Source: Lasiosphaeria ovina
Taxonomy: Eukaryota > Ascomycota > Sordariomycetes > Sordariales > Lasiosphaeriaceae
Reading direction: 5' to 3'
DNA: 64,000 bases
NCBI GenBank assembly: GCA_033439765.1
Contig: JAULSN010000008.1
Location: forward strand, 2,418,001 to 2,482,000
Of this stretch, positions 37,199 to 48,476 are shown piece after piece. The translations under genes were made by a program, and so were the position numbers. The notes below the pieces were generated by a model. That model saw only the letters and a list, made by a program, of their open reading frames with translations. It searched no databases and was not told where the DNA came from. Every line of letters begins with the position of its first letter. Position 1 is the stretch's first letter.

Positions 37199-38419
37199 AT
37201 GGACTCGCCGTTTGCGCACGAGCTGCGCGTCGCCTTCGCGGCGCTCGAGCGAGCCGCCAAGATCAGCCAGGCCGTCATGGCGCGCTCCGACAAGGGCACC
37301 GTGAGCAAGGAGGACCTGAGCCCCGTGACCGTGGCCGACTTTGCCGTGCAGGCGCTGCTGACGGCGACGTTCCACGCTACGTTCCCGGGGGACGGCTTCG
37401 TGGGCGAGGAGTCGTCAGCCAAGCTGAGAGAGAGCCCGGCGCTGCTGCAGCGCGTGTGGGACGTTCTCGTCGAGACCGCCGGAGCGGCTTCTTCGTCGTC
37501 GCTGTGCGCGATCCCCGAGTCCAAGGAACAGATGTGCGACATGATCGACTGGTGCTGCACCGGTGCTGGGAGTGGAGGAGATGGGGAAGGAGAAAAGTCC
37601 GACGATGGATCTGGATTTTCCGGGGCGAGGAGGAGCAGGAAGAGCCGGCGGACCTGGGTGTTCGACCCCATTGACGGGACGGCCAACTTTGTGTGCGGCG
37701 AGCTGTACGCCATCAACATCGCTTTGCTCAAGGACTACTCCCCGCACGGCCCGGGCGGGAAGCAGGTCCAGGTGCTCGGGGTCGTCGCGTGTCCGAACTT
37801 GGCGGTCGGCACGCAGGCGCCCGTGACGAACAGCTCCGTCGACCCAGATGGGGCTGGTTGCATCGTCTTCGCCGCGCGGGGGTACGGGACATATGTGCGG
37901 AGCCTGTTCCCGAGACAGGGCGAAGGGTCGGAGCCGGCGATACAGAGGGTCCCGCTGATAGCACAGACAGAAGTGGTGGATAAGGCGGTCAGCGAGCTGA
38001 GGCTAATGTCTTGCTCCAAGACGGTGGCGTCGTCGTCGGGGCTGGATGAGGTCCACGACGCGGCGATGGCACGGCTGGGCCTCTCGGCGCGGCGCCCCGA
38101 CGACAGCGACGTCTACCCGTGGGTGGTACAATACGTCGTGCTTGGGCTGGGGCTCGCCGATGTCATGTTCTGGGCGTATGCGGACCGCAAGCAGCTGGCA
38201 AAGATCTGGGACCACGCCGGTGCCATGCTCCTGTACGAGGAGGTCGGGGGCAAGATCACCGACTTTGACGGACTGGATATCAACCTGACAGAGGTGGGCG
38301 GGAGAACGCTGGCGGCAAACTACGGCATTGTAGCTGCGCCGCGACACTTGCACCACCAAGTGCTCCAGGCCGTACAGGACGCAATGAGGGAGAAGCGGCC
38401 CGACTTGGTGATGGACTGA
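37199..38419 (+). CDS. 3'(2'),5'-bisphosphate nucleotidase (HAL2/MET22 type)
   Basis: Single-exon gene, 406 residues. Member of the lithium-sensitive inositol monophosphatase-like phosphatases that remove 3'-phosphate from PAP and PAPS, by-products of sulfate assimilation, and so relieve inhibition of RNA exonucleases and sulfotransferases. Visible motifs: LSPVTVADFAVQALL (substrate/metal side), GDGFVGEESS (metal-binding Glu pair), VFDPIDGTANFV (the core metal-binding DPIDGT motif) and WDHAGAMLLYEEVGGKITDFDG (C-terminal motif). Yeast Hal2 has DPIDGTKGFLR, so the AN in place of KG hints at a divergent paralogue or altered specificity. A low-complexity Gly/Ser/Arg insert at about residues 121-144 sits before the DPIDGT motif. 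The start follows a CA-rich leader (GAACCATGG). Confidence 0.88.
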   Translation: MDSPFAHELRVAFAALERAAKISQAVMARSDKGTVSKEDLSPVTVADFAVQALLTATFHATFPGDGFVGEESSAKLRESPALLQRVWDVLVETAGAASSSSLCAIPESKEQMCDMIDWCCTGAGSGGDGEGEKSDDGSGFSGARRSRKSRRTWVFDPIDGTANFVCGELYAINIALLKDYSPHGPGGKQVQVLGVVACPNLAVGTQAPVTNSSVDPDGAGCIVFAARGYGTYVRSLFPRQGEGSEPAIQRVPLIAQTEVVDKAVSELRLMSCSKTVASSSGLDEVHDAAMARLGLSARRPDDSDVYPWVVQYVVLGLGLADVMFWAYADRKQLAKIWDHAGAMLLYEEVGGKITDFDGLDINLTEVGGRTLAANYGIVAAPRHLHHQVLQAVQDAMREKRPDLVMD

Positions 38420-38857
38420 GTGAACGCGTTGAAGGCTGGCAGAGAGGCAGCGACCCTACTTGGTTCAGATACCCATGGCATCCATCGTTTGCTCGCGATC
38501 GTCCGCAATGGGCGAGCTGCTTGATTACCGTCGATATTCGGCGGACCAGCTGGAACCTGCTGTGCCCAGCCTCTACCCAGCCAACTGCTCTGTAATTACT
38601 CACAATCACAGTCGTGTTCCTTCTCGAGTGGCCTTTGCTCTCTTTGGCTGGTTCCAGCGGTCATATTTTTCGCCGGGGATTTGCGTCATCGAATGCTCAG
38701 CCACAAGGCTCTGTGGTTATGCTTCGCTTGTTCGCTGTATTGGTTTTCAACCGCCACCAACCATGTGGCCTTTAGAGGTCGACTCTTCGTTCACAGTCTC
38801 AAAATATAGACCAAAGGGCCTTTGGGACTGCTCGCCGTTGCCGCTGCTGCGGTCAGG
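38420..38857. other. Convergent 3' region, no gene seen
   Basis: Between the nucleotidase (plus) and the four-span membrane protein (minus). No features beyond presumed 3' ends. Confidence 0.5.
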
Positions 38858-39775
38858 CTAAGGTCTTTCAGACGCGGCACGAAGCTGGGCGGCTTCCGCC
38901 AATATCAAAGTCGGGCTGGCGCGCTTTGTGGCACCTGCATAGGGCGTCATCAACAGCACCGCCGGCGGCTCTGCTTCGGGCAGAAGGGTAGTGGTCATCA
39001 GTGACAAGGTCTTTCTCTCCCGCTCTCGCCTGTCTATTTTGTTGCAAATAAAGAAGAAGAAGTAAAATGAGTGGATGATCCTGTGCAATTCATGACCTGT
39101 TGTCAGCGAGTCTCCCCAACACAGACAAAGGACGCAAGCTAGTTCGCGACCGGGGACAACTTACATGACAGCAATCAGAAAGCAGGCGCCGACTATTTCG
39201 CGTGCGCCGGCTCCTGGGAAGGTGTCGCGACTTTCGATGCCAAAGACCACATCGACGAGCATGAAGCCAGTGGTGATGGCTGCCCCCAAGAACAGAGCGC
39301 CATCCACCCATACGTGGATTATGGGCGAGATGCCTTCGCCGCGGCGGAGGCAGCCAAGCATGATGAGCTCGGCTGCATTCCACATGACAACCAGGGGGCA
39401 CTGGGCAAGAGATGTTGTCAGCACACGAAGGGGCCCTTCTTGGCGATCTGGCGCAGACAGAGAGCTTGAACGCACCACCACCAGCGCCGGAACCAGCCGG
39501 TCAGGGGCAAAGACGCCATTCTGGTCTGCTAGGATGGACAAGGCGATGAAGGCGACGATGGCGGCGAATGTGAGGGACGAGACGCGCAGGATGATGCCGC
39601 CGGTGAGGAGTCTGCCCCCGGCGCGGTCACGGCGGCCATCTCGGTTCCACTGGCCGAGATCAACGGAAGAGAGACGGATGCTGCTGTGCGGGAGCCCTTC
39701 CAGCCAGTTCTCGACCGTCGGATTGAATACGGGGGGCGGCCGGGCCGGAGGATGGTGGAACGCTTGCCGCCGCAT
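38858..39775 (-). CDS. Four-span integral membrane protein, unknown function, 2 exons
   Basis: Exons are 39775-39165 and 39080-38858 (277 residues). Four hydrophobic segments are clear: ILRVSSLTFAAIVAFIALSI, SLAQCPLVVMWNAAELIML, VWVDGALFLGAAITTGFML and IVGACFLIAVMIIHSFYFFF. The last one is created across the splice junction, which supports the intron. A basic patch follows (DRREREREK-like, about residue 220), then a cytosolic tail. The layout recalls fungal MARVEL-like or other small tetraspan proteins, but I see no diagnostic motif. The N-terminal 65 residues are polar and poorly structured. A downstream start is possible. Confidence 0.68.
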
Positions 39776-41603
39776 TGGGGAGCAGCCGGCGATGGGCGCG
39801 TCTGTGAGGCCTTGACGTCTGCGACTCCAGCCTCACGGTATTGACCTTCAAGTTGTCGGTCTTGGGATGCCTGGGGGCGAGATGTAAATACATAGGGCGT
39901 CTGGTCGTGAGGAAAACGTGTGCGTGTGGAGCGTCCGCCACCTCGGACCAAGGAGAGATCTGGTACGCCGGACCGTTGTGGCCTCAGAGCCAATGCATCA
40001 GCGGCGCAAGTCTAGTGTGACGTCGGGGGCGCTGGGTTGCTTGGTCCGGTGAAGGGTGGTTGCGGCGTAGTCGTAGGCGAGATCAGATATGAAACCAAGC
40101 GTCAAGCTATCCCCTGCTCTTCTTGATTGATTCCACCAGTGACGGGTCCCCAGAGCCGTGAGCTTGTTCCTTTGCACGGCACAGGAGCAATGTTTAGGTA
40201 TGGCATACCACCAACTCAGGTGCGTGCGGCCTGTTGCATCTCCAGCTTCGAGGTTGGTGCTGGCCAGCCAGAGCCATTTCAACGAGGAACGAACGACGAC
40301 AAAGCAGCCCGGATCTTCCTTGGGCGGGGAGGGATGTCATCGAGTCGGGTGCTGGCAAAAGGGGTCGACGCGCATGTCCGCTCATTCAATACGAGGAGAG
40401 CATCCGTAGGGACCAATCGACTGTGCTGTTCTCGGTTTGGCATTTGGCTAGATCTGGTTCTTGTGGATCGCAACATGCATGACGAAAGCTCCGAAGTTGG
40501 AAGGTGGGGGACAGCCAAGGTGGGATTGCTCCCGTCTGGAGTTCCCCCCAACCAACGGGCCTCAGAGCGCTGAGAGAGGTGGGAACCAGGTAGCCGCCTC
40601 GCCCCAACAGCATCCACAGCATTAGGCGGTTTGTGCCGATGCCCGCCCTGCAATTTCCCACCCCTCAGCCGTTTCATCCCGGAGGCACAGCAGCCCCCTG
40701 CACGCGTGGACGGAGTACCCGAGCAACAATTGCCCTGGCTCTTGAAATACTTGATCTACAGCACAGTCCAATCTCTGTATGATTTAAAGCCCAAGTTGAC
40801 AGTCAATCTATTCATTCGCCCTGCAGAAGCCTTTGCCAGTGACTGTATGCGAGGGAGAGGGCGGGGGCACTCTTGGACTTTGTCTGGACTGGGCGTCCAA
40901 ACATCTATTGCGGCATTGCCTCTCATCTCAATGGCGATGAAGGGAGCTTTTAGGAATATATAGGAAGAACCATGTCGTTTTATATTAGGGATCCTAATAG
41001 TTATTGTCTCTCTTGGGCAAAAACATTCAGGGTCAGCCGTGAGGTAAATGAGGGCTTTCTTGTCCAGGAACATGTCCCGCCAACAGACACTAAGGCAGGG
41101 GTCGAGTTGTACAAGGCGCAGCCGGTAATGTGCTAGGTCGGGAACGAGCTTCCTTTTCGAGTGCCTACCTGCCCCTGCTTAGGGGGTACTTGATAATATG
41201 AAAAGTTAGACTCAAGACTGGCTGGAGTCAAGAAGAGTGGGACATCCTGCGCGCCTCCAGCGATTCCATGAGGGCGGTCTTATATTTTGATTTGCGGTCT
41301 CTCCCTCCACACATCTTCAGATCGTTTTTTTGTTCGACTAATAGGCCGTGCTTGTATGAGATGCCGTAGGCTGTTCCTTGCATATAGAATGAGTCTTTAT
41401 TAAGCACTTAAAGAAAGATGCATGCCACTCACCGTTCAGGACTTAGGAGTGGTTTGCTGACAAGTCTTTGGAGCAGTCAACTCCTGAGTTTGTTCCGGCT
41501 GACATAGACTCTAATTATATCACTCCTAAGCTTATTAACGACTAGTTCTAAATTTTCCTCACAATCTTAGCCAAATAATTACATCTCAGCCGTTCACGGC
41601 GCA
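39776..41603. other. Intergenic, no supported gene
   Basis: GC-rich near the membrane-protein start and AT-richer from about 40950, where stops are dense. No gene or RNA signature recognised. Confidence 0.45.
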
Positions 41604-42879
41604 TCATTGCGCTATGATCTCATCGATCCAAGTCTTGGTCTTCTCCGCAACCTCCTCGCTATGCTCTGATTTTCAAAGCACGTCAGTTCTCCATACCTAG
41701 ACAAGGGTGTTGCGTAGCTAGGGGACCTCATGCGAAAGGGGTGGTGTACTCACTGATGCAAAAGTCGTGCGGAATATTGCCCTCGTCAATGACGATGCGC
41801 GTGCGGCTCATTTGGTTTTGGCGCCTTCGCGAGATAAACTCATCACGGCATTTCTTGGCAACCCACTCGTCCTTCCTCCCAAAGAAGATATAGAACTTCT
41901 CTCCGCCGGGCGTCGTCGTCGCCGTCTTTGTCTCGGCTGCCCCCTCGGCGGGTCCCGCATCCTTCGCGACGGAATCCTCGCCGCCATCAACAGCTGCGGC
42001 TTCCTCTTCAATCTCCCAGATGTCTTCGCTCCACCTCTCTTCGGTTATGGCGCGCATCTCGTCCTTGCCGAGGTGCAGCGCCTGCCAGAGGCCGTCACGG
42101 CTTTTCAGCCAGCGCACAACTATGGCGGCCGCGTCGGGAGGGTGGCCGACTATGCGACGGACAATGAAGTTCAGTAGGCCGGTTGGTACCAGGTCTAGGA
42201 AGCGCCTGGCGATGCGGTGGGCGTTCCGGTCCAGGAACGGTGAGGTGCGCAGGTTGTTCATCCTCTTCCCGCTGGGAGAGAGGGCAATGTTGGTGACGGT
42301 GGCGAAGAGCAGGATGCCGGCTTTCAAGTTGACGTTGGCGAAGCTGTCGACGGTGCCGTCGCTCTGGGCCGCCGCAGTCCCCTCCCGGATGGCTTTGCGC
42401 AGCAGGTGGTGGCGGTGGAAGAGCTCGACGGCGATGTAGGTGCCGACCGAATGGCCGGCGAGGATGACCTCGTCAAAGGGCTTCTTCTCGGCCTGTTCGC
42501 TCGCCGGATCAGCCATGCTCACCTGGGCCAGGCGGTCGTAGCAGTGGCGGACTTGGTCCTCGAGGACAAAGGGCTCGGTACCGGGGGCCGAGCCAAACGG
42601 GTCATGGTCGGCGTCGTCGAAGCCGAGCAGGTTCGCCGAGTAGATGTGGAAAGACCGGTCACATCCGGCCCGGGCCTCGGTCTCGTCCAGCAGGCGCCGC
42701 AAGGTGGTGAAGAAGGGAATGTAAAAGTCAACGACGCCGGGATTGCCGGTGATGTAGTAGATAAGACAGCGCTTCCGGCCGCCTCCCGTGTTTGATGAAG
42801 GATACTCGAGGAAGGGCACCTTCTGTGCTGTCCTCAGCGCCCTGCTCCTGTCTTCTGTGTTGTCCTCCATTGGTAACAA
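41604..42879 (-). CDS. Lipid droplet-associated serine hydrolase (LDAH/DUF2305 family), 2 exons
   Basis: Alpha/beta-hydrolase of the LDAH family (yeast homologue YPR147C), associated with lipid droplets and proposed to act on sterol esters or other lipids. Exons are 42879-41754 and 41665-41604 (395 residues). Visible features: CLIYYITGNPGVVDFYIPFF, the family's strand and oxyanion segment after strand 1; SANLLGFDDADHD; the nucleophile elbow ILAGHSVGTYIAVEL with Ser in GHSVG; FYIFFGRKDEWV (acid region); and IPHDFCIKHSEEVAE, giving the catalytic His (HDFC) just before the second exon. A Glu/Ala/Thr-rich insert of about 40 residues precedes the last strand. Starting at the second Met (three residues later) is equally possible. 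All three catalytic elements are present. Confidence 0.9.
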
Positions 42880-43698
42880 CTTTGGCTGGGCGCAGGCAGC
42901 AGCAGGAACGGGAACCGCCGTGTGGTGAAGCCGTGAAGGTATTCAAGCTCCAATTGAACCTCGGCTCAAGAAATGTGAAACAAGAACTTGAAGGGCTGCC
43001 CGGGTTTCTTCTCAATGCGATATCTCAATCTTCGTTTTCTGACCCACTGTGGTTGTTCTCTGCGGAAGACGTGGGCTATCCGGGTCGTTTGGGGACGGGT
43101 GAAGTCGATAGGGAGGACGGGAACAAGAGTTGAAGTCAAGCTCTGAGAAAGGCGCCAATTTGCCCCCCCTGTAAATTGTGGGTACAGTGCGTCCTTTGAC
43201 CAACCAACGACCAACCTCGGATTTTCCAAAACGAAAAGCACGAGACCACCAACGGCCGCGCGTCGAAGGATGAGTGTGGAGCACACCACTAACCCTAACC
43301 CTCACCCGGAAGATGGCCGTGGTTGACCCATCGGAGACGGAGCGGGATAGTGGTTGACCCGCCGGATGAGGAACGGAATAAGTCAACGAGATGCCGAGCC
43401 AACAGCTATCATTGGGTGGCATCGGAGGCATGATGCATCAGCATTTGGGTCCTCTCCGACTTTGCATGACCAGTGATGACTGATGAGCTGGGGCAACATG
43501 TTTGAGCAACATGTTCGCCTGTCAGGCGGATCATGCACCAGAGCTCTGTCAATAATGTTAATTATGAGGATGATTAAAGGCTACTTGTAACGGTGACTTG
43601 TAACAGAGAAAGCAGCATCCATTCCATTCCATTCTCACTCCGAGTGACCGAGTTCCAGGACGGGGAGCCATCGTCCATCGAGTACCTTCTTCCACAAT
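42880..43698. other. Intergenic, no gene seen
   Basis: Promoter side of the hydrolase and 3' side of the first cyanovirin-like gene. Two telomere-like CCCTAA units occur by chance at about 43291-43305. Confidence 0.45.
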
Positions 43699-44953
43699 CT
43701 ATTCCGCACAGCTGTTCAAGCCCAGCTCCTTGGCCTTCGCCTTGCCACCGCAGTAGAGCACTCCGCCAACGTTCCAGATCCCCGAGGCTGTTGCGCATCG
43801 ACTGGTTAGCTCCCACATCAGTTTGCCGATTCGAAGGGACTGGGCTCTTACTGATGTCAACGGCCGTGATATTCGGCTTGCCGTCCGACTGCCAGCAAGT
43901 GCACTTGATGTTGCGGTTGATTGCGTCAAATTCGCAGTCCGTGCAAGTTTCCCACCACTTGCCCGCATTGTCTGCCACCGGGACCAGAGTCCCGTCATTA
44001 TTCGAAAAGCAGTTCCTAAGGCCAAGCTTGGAGCATCGGTAGGTTGGGGATCCCGCATTCGAGTTTCGGCAGGCTGCCTGGATGTACGCGTTCTTGCCCG
44101 GCGAGTTCTCGTCGTTGAGGTCCAGGTCCACCTGAATGACTGCCTGGCTGTTAGCTGAAACCCTGGCGTGGCTGTTACTCTCAGAGCCTGACTCACAATT
44201 GCACGTCTCAATGACCGAAGGAGGCGGAGTCAAACCCGCCAAGTCAACTTCATGAAGCGCGACAACATCGGCATAGGGTCCATGGGCCGAAGCCTGGGGG
44301 GACTTAGACACAGTGGAGCTGGATGTCCCGGATGACCATGAAATTGCCGGATTTTCAAACGGCTTCTTCTTTGGGAACTTCGGGTTGGGGGTGTTGCCAA
44401 ACGGGGGGACACCGTATGGCCAGGGGGGAGGAAAGGGCGAGGGTGGTGTCGGCGTTGGCCGAGGGCTCATCACTGCCGTCTTTCTAGGGAATGCAGCTGT
44501 CGACCGAGAAGCCGAGACAGGGGCCCGAGTTGGAGTCATGAAAGGGGTCACGATGGGCGGTCGTCGCCAAGGATCTCGCCAAGGAACTATTTGCCTCGCG
44601 GGAGGGTAAACTGGACGTGCCCATCGTGTGGGCCTCTGCAACGGCCGACCTGCATTGGGCGACAAGGTCTGTCGAGTAGGAGCCGGGAACAAAGACCCTT
44701 GCTTCGTGGGAGCAGAGCGCGAAGAGCTCTTTTGAGTAGAAGCAGGGAGCGAAGAGCTCTGTTGAGTGGCGGAAGGGCGCGGATTGCCTTGTCGAGTCGG
44801 AGCAGGGAGAGCGAGCGATGAGATTTGCTGTGGAAGTGGCCGCCGGACAGGAGGATCGATGTTGGCATCTCGTGGGCCTACAACGCCGGGCACACCAAGC
44901 ACGCTGTCCAGGCCGCCGAGGAGCATGAAACCGATGATCGGAGTAACCCGCAT
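43699..44953 (-). CDS. Secreted Pro-rich protein with C-terminal cyanovirin-N-like (CVNH) domain, 2 exons
   Basis: Exons are 44953-43852 and 43787-43699, giving about 396 residues from the chosen start. I chose the Met of MRVTPIIGFMLLGG because it begins a good secretion signal. An in-frame upstream Met at 45121 would add 56 residues with another hydrophobic stretch. After the signal come about 220 residues of Pro/Ser/Thr/Arg-rich low complexity with repeated SLPAPTRQ-type units. The C-terminal domain shows QVDLDLN, IQAACRN, LGLRNCFSNNDGTLVPV, WWETCTDCEF, CTCWQSDG and, after a phase-1 intron, SGIWNVGGVLYCGG. This is the two-lobed CVNH pattern (sugar-binding lectin fold in the founding member). 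The ending and intron position match the divergent neighbour at 45816. CVNH assignment is by pattern. Confidence 0.65.
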
Positions 44954-45815
44954 GATGGGCCAAGTGAGCGAGCGGAAGAGAAAATAAAAGATGCAAATGA
45001 CAAGAAACGGGATGCCCAGCAAGGTAGCGATGCTTGTGTCCTGGCGTGGCGTGGACAAGCTCTCTGCTCGTGGGAATGGAAAAGATGCTGCGGGTGTTGT
45101 AAAAGCCAAGAAATAAGACAAGGAGGGGAAAGGGAAAGTTGGAGTACTTAATACCTGCTAGGCGGTCTAGGCTCAAAGGGCCAAAGGCAAGTGCACATGA
45201 GTGTTTTGTTGGGCTGCGTCTTGAATGAGGCATTGAATTGCTGAGCGGGAAAGAGCTATCAAGGCAACCCAACCCCGAGCACCCCGACTGCCCGGGAGCG
45301 AAGGAAATGGGACTAAGCTCTTTCCCAAGTTGGGAGGCTCGATTGGCAGCACCTCGTGGGAAAGAATTCAATGGCCTCCACTAGCCTGACTCTTGCTGGT
45401 TTCTGCTTCCTGGTGTTGCCAACGTCTACCACGGCCGGCAGGCAGGTGCCCAGGCTGCTTCGTTCCGCCCAATCAGAATGAAAAGGTAAAGGTCAACACA
45501 TGGATGCTGGGAAGCAAGACCAGGAGCTCTCTGTTGCAAAGTGGAGCGTCAACTGCTTCCGTGGCTCCCCCCAAAAATGCCCGCAGCCCTCCAATATCTA
45601 AACCCCGGATGGCAGTGGCTACCTTACCTACTGCTACGGTGGTCTTATTCCTGTCAGATTCAGAAGCCAGGCAGCGATTCTCCCTCCGGCAGTTTCCACT
45701 CTCCGACACTTAACTACATATCTGATCTGATCTCTGCTCCGCAAGCGCAAATCTGAAGCCCCGACCCTGCATCGAGACTGCCTGATATACAAGACAGCTC
45801 GGGCATCTCGGCAAT
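44954..45815. other. Shared divergent promoter of the CVNH-like pair
   Basis: About 860 bases between the starts of two divergently transcribed related genes. An in-frame upstream Met (45121) of the minus-strand gene falls here. A bidirectional promoter is plausible but no specific elements were identified. Confidence 0.45.
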
Positions 45816-46538
45816 ATGGAGCTGAAGAAGATTCTCGACTTCCTCTCCGTCGCACTGACGACACCCCCGCCGTCGATTCTCGACTTCCGCCGCGACACCA
45901 ACATCACGCAGCCCTCGCGTCAAGGCGGCTTCATGCAAAGCTGCGAAGGCAAACAACCATCTATATGCTTTTTGCTTTGCTTCCCTTTCCATTGCTCGGT
46001 ATCCGTGATGCCGTATGCTGACTTGCATCTCCATATCTAGAGATCCGCGCATATACCGACAAGTTCTACGGCCAAGTTAGCTCGGCCTTCAACTTGGCTG
46101 CAGCGTGTGGCAACTCCACAAGCGCCGCCACCGGTGTTTCGAATCTGACCTGCACCTACCTCAACCTCAGCCCCTGCTACAGCAACAACCTTGGCGTGCT
46201 TGAACCGCTCTGGTCCAACGCCACCTGGCAGGGAAACTTTACCGAAACCTGCAAGAACTGTTCACTTGTTACCAAGAGCAACGATGCACTCATGGGCTGC
46301 GACTGCCTGAATGTCTCGGCCAGCGGTTCCGTGGAGTTTGTCCGCGCACAGGTCAACCTCAGTAAGCACCTTCCTTTGGCAACCACCCCATGGGACAATT
46401 GATCAGGCGCCTGCTAACACGCGGACAGACGACCACATCTGGAACGATAGCCACGGAATCCTAGCGTGCGGTGACTGGTTCGGCAAGCCCTGGCCACGGT
46501 GCGAGGCTATCGGGACGTGCATTGAGCCTTTCTGTTGA
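45816..46538 (+). CDS. Cyanovirin-N-like (CVNH) domain protein, 3 exons
   Basis: Exons are 45816-45948, 46041-46361 and 46429-46538 (187 residues). The domain starts at GGFMQSCEEIRAY and continues with FNLAAACGNS, LNLSPCYSNNLGVLEPL, WQGNFTETCKNCSLV, CDCLNVS and, after a phase-1 intron, NDHIWNDSHGILACGDW. This repeats the Cys and Asn-rich pattern of CVNH lectin-like domains and matches the last part of the neighbour at 43699, including the phase of the final intron. Many N-glycosylation sequons (NST, NLT, NAT, NFT, NCS) suggest secretion, yet the N-terminus is not a clear signal peptide, so the true start may lie elsewhere. Intron 1 appears to use a GC donor (GAAG|GCAAAC). Biological role unknown. 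Sugar binding is a family-level guess. Confidence 0.62.
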
Positions 46539-47732
46539 GAATGTCCGACCAGGGCGGGTGATTTGAAATAGTAAAAGAAGGAAACACATGGACATTCACT
46601 TCACACACAAACATTTGAAGGAGATCACAGCAGCTGGGAACAAGTAGATCTCTTCACAGAACCGGAATGGATGTGAAAAGGCCTACCCATGGACTTCTAT
46701 GTCTCTAGCTTCAAGGAATGTGCGCCCAGATTCACTGCCAGATCTTCCGATTTCGACGCTGAAGCCTGCCCTAGAGAGTCATCTGCCCTGGGATCGTTTG
46801 GCGTGAAACCAACATGTTTGCGCGATGCTCGCTCTCTAAATCTCGTAGTAAATACTTTCTAACTGAGGGCTTCGTGGACCAAGCAGTCATAGTTTCACAG
46901 ATTGGTGCTGATCAAGCAAGAAAACAGGCCTTATTCTTGCGGCCAGACCCAGCCTCAGCCTTACTTTTGCAATTCTCGCCTTTCATATAGAACGAGACAC
47001 TACTCCCGCCTTTCAATTGCAAGAATTTCAGCAGCACCAGCGTCTCTCTGAATTCTGAAGTGCATCTGTTTATCTCTAGTTGCCAGATACAAATGGATGC
47101 TGGATATGAGGTCAAGTTATAGGTCGAAAGGAAACGTTTATTACCAACTAGCTCAGCTACCACGTGAAGGTAGATAGGTAACATACTTCTACAAATATCT
47201 TCATTTTGACTTGATGGATGCGAATCTTCCTAGACATAGTTTCATACCTAAACTTGAGTGTGTTGTATGTCCATATGTCTTTATATGAAAGATTCAGAAA
47301 CGAAAGTTCTCATATAAGGGGTAAAGATATATTTGCTGTATGTATATGTGTCCCCCTCGCCTAGGATTTATATTCTCTATCCTAGGCCTCTTTAGGGATG
47401 GAGATACTAAGCCTGACACTTCTCGCTATACTATTAAAGTTGCTCTCATATAAAGTTCTATGACACATGTCTAGTGATAGCTTGCGAGAATGTAACTAGT
47501 TAAGCTTTCCCACTATCGTGTCGTGCTGGGACCACTTATTACACTTAGCGCCGGATCGTCTCACAACTATTCAGGAAAAAGTGTCCTTGTGACTAAGCTA
47601 GAAAGTTGACTACCTAGCTAATAAGAGCAGGCGTCTCAGACCCCTCCTCGTTCCCGTCGTAAAACAGCCGCCATAGAGCCGAAAGCATTCCCCAGCCCCG
47701 ACTCAAAAGTGAGCTGGACTTGCCATCTCCCC
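46539..47732. other. AT-rich intergenic region, no supported gene
   Basis: 46800-47640 is AT-rich with dense stops in every frame, consistent with decayed repeat DNA. No terminal repeats or transposase-like frames were recognised. Confidence 0.45.
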
Positions 47733-48476
47733 CTATATCCCGCGCCCGGCATCCGTTTTACCTCCGCCAATGTACTTGGAGATAGACACAATGTTCTCTG
47801 CACCCAGTCTGACGTCTCTGGGAACTTGCTCGGCCCGTGCCGTCGCCGTATTGCCGGCGAGCTTCGCATTTTCGAGTGAGTCGTCCCCACCGCCGACCTT
47901 GGCAACGAACGGTGACTGCGACACGGTAAACATACCCCTGTCAAGGCGCAGTAGTGTGGCTCCCGAGCACCTGAGCCACCACATGCCCCTGTGCCCACAG
48001 CAACACGGCCGTGCTCACTTTTACCCTGTAGCCTCTCCCAATGCAGTTCCACAGCTCTATCTTCTGTGTCACAGTGATAGGGGTAGAATGATACGCAATA
48101 ATTGAGTTCCTGTTGCTGTGGTCGTTCTGGTCCTGCCGCTTTTTTGGCGAGAGGGAAAAGGGGTTGGCTGGTTAGTGGTTTCAGTAAAAGTACACACAAA
48201 GGCGCAACCAGGATGAAGAAGTAAACGTACCTGAAAGAACAGAACCTGTCCGTACCACCAGGTGCGGTACTTGCTGTGGCTGCCACCGAGCCAGCAGATC
48301 TTGCGGCGGGTATACAGAAGGCCAAGTATCTTGCTGCCGAGCCTCTCAAGACCACAGTATACTGTCTCCACGCCTTCCAGGTCCGGAAGTCCCGCGTAGT
48401 CTGGAGAGTGGAGGTAGACGGGCTCGGGATTCGGGTCCTTGCAGATCAAAAGCCTCGCTCCCTCTGGCGTCGTCAT
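47733..48476 (-). CDS. Unrecognised small gene, approximate structure
   Basis: The first exon, from about 48476 to 48231, is convincing. It encodes MTTPEGARLLICKDPNPEPV and continues with LHSPDYAGLPDLEGVETVY, LGLLYTRRKICWLGG and YRTWWYGQVLFFQ, followed by a good GTACGT donor and a downstream CTAAC branch. A second exon around 48119-48040 may encode ELNYCVSFYPYHCD. A third open segment around 47984-47733 (RGMFTVSQSPFVAK...VSISKYIGG) has coding-like composition, but I could not join it with consistent phase. Function unknown. The exon boundaries after the first exon are not reliable. Confidence 0.35.

Noticed and set aside
43284..43310. Telomere-like CCCTAA units
   Set aside because: Only two units in ordinary intergenic DNA, with no array.
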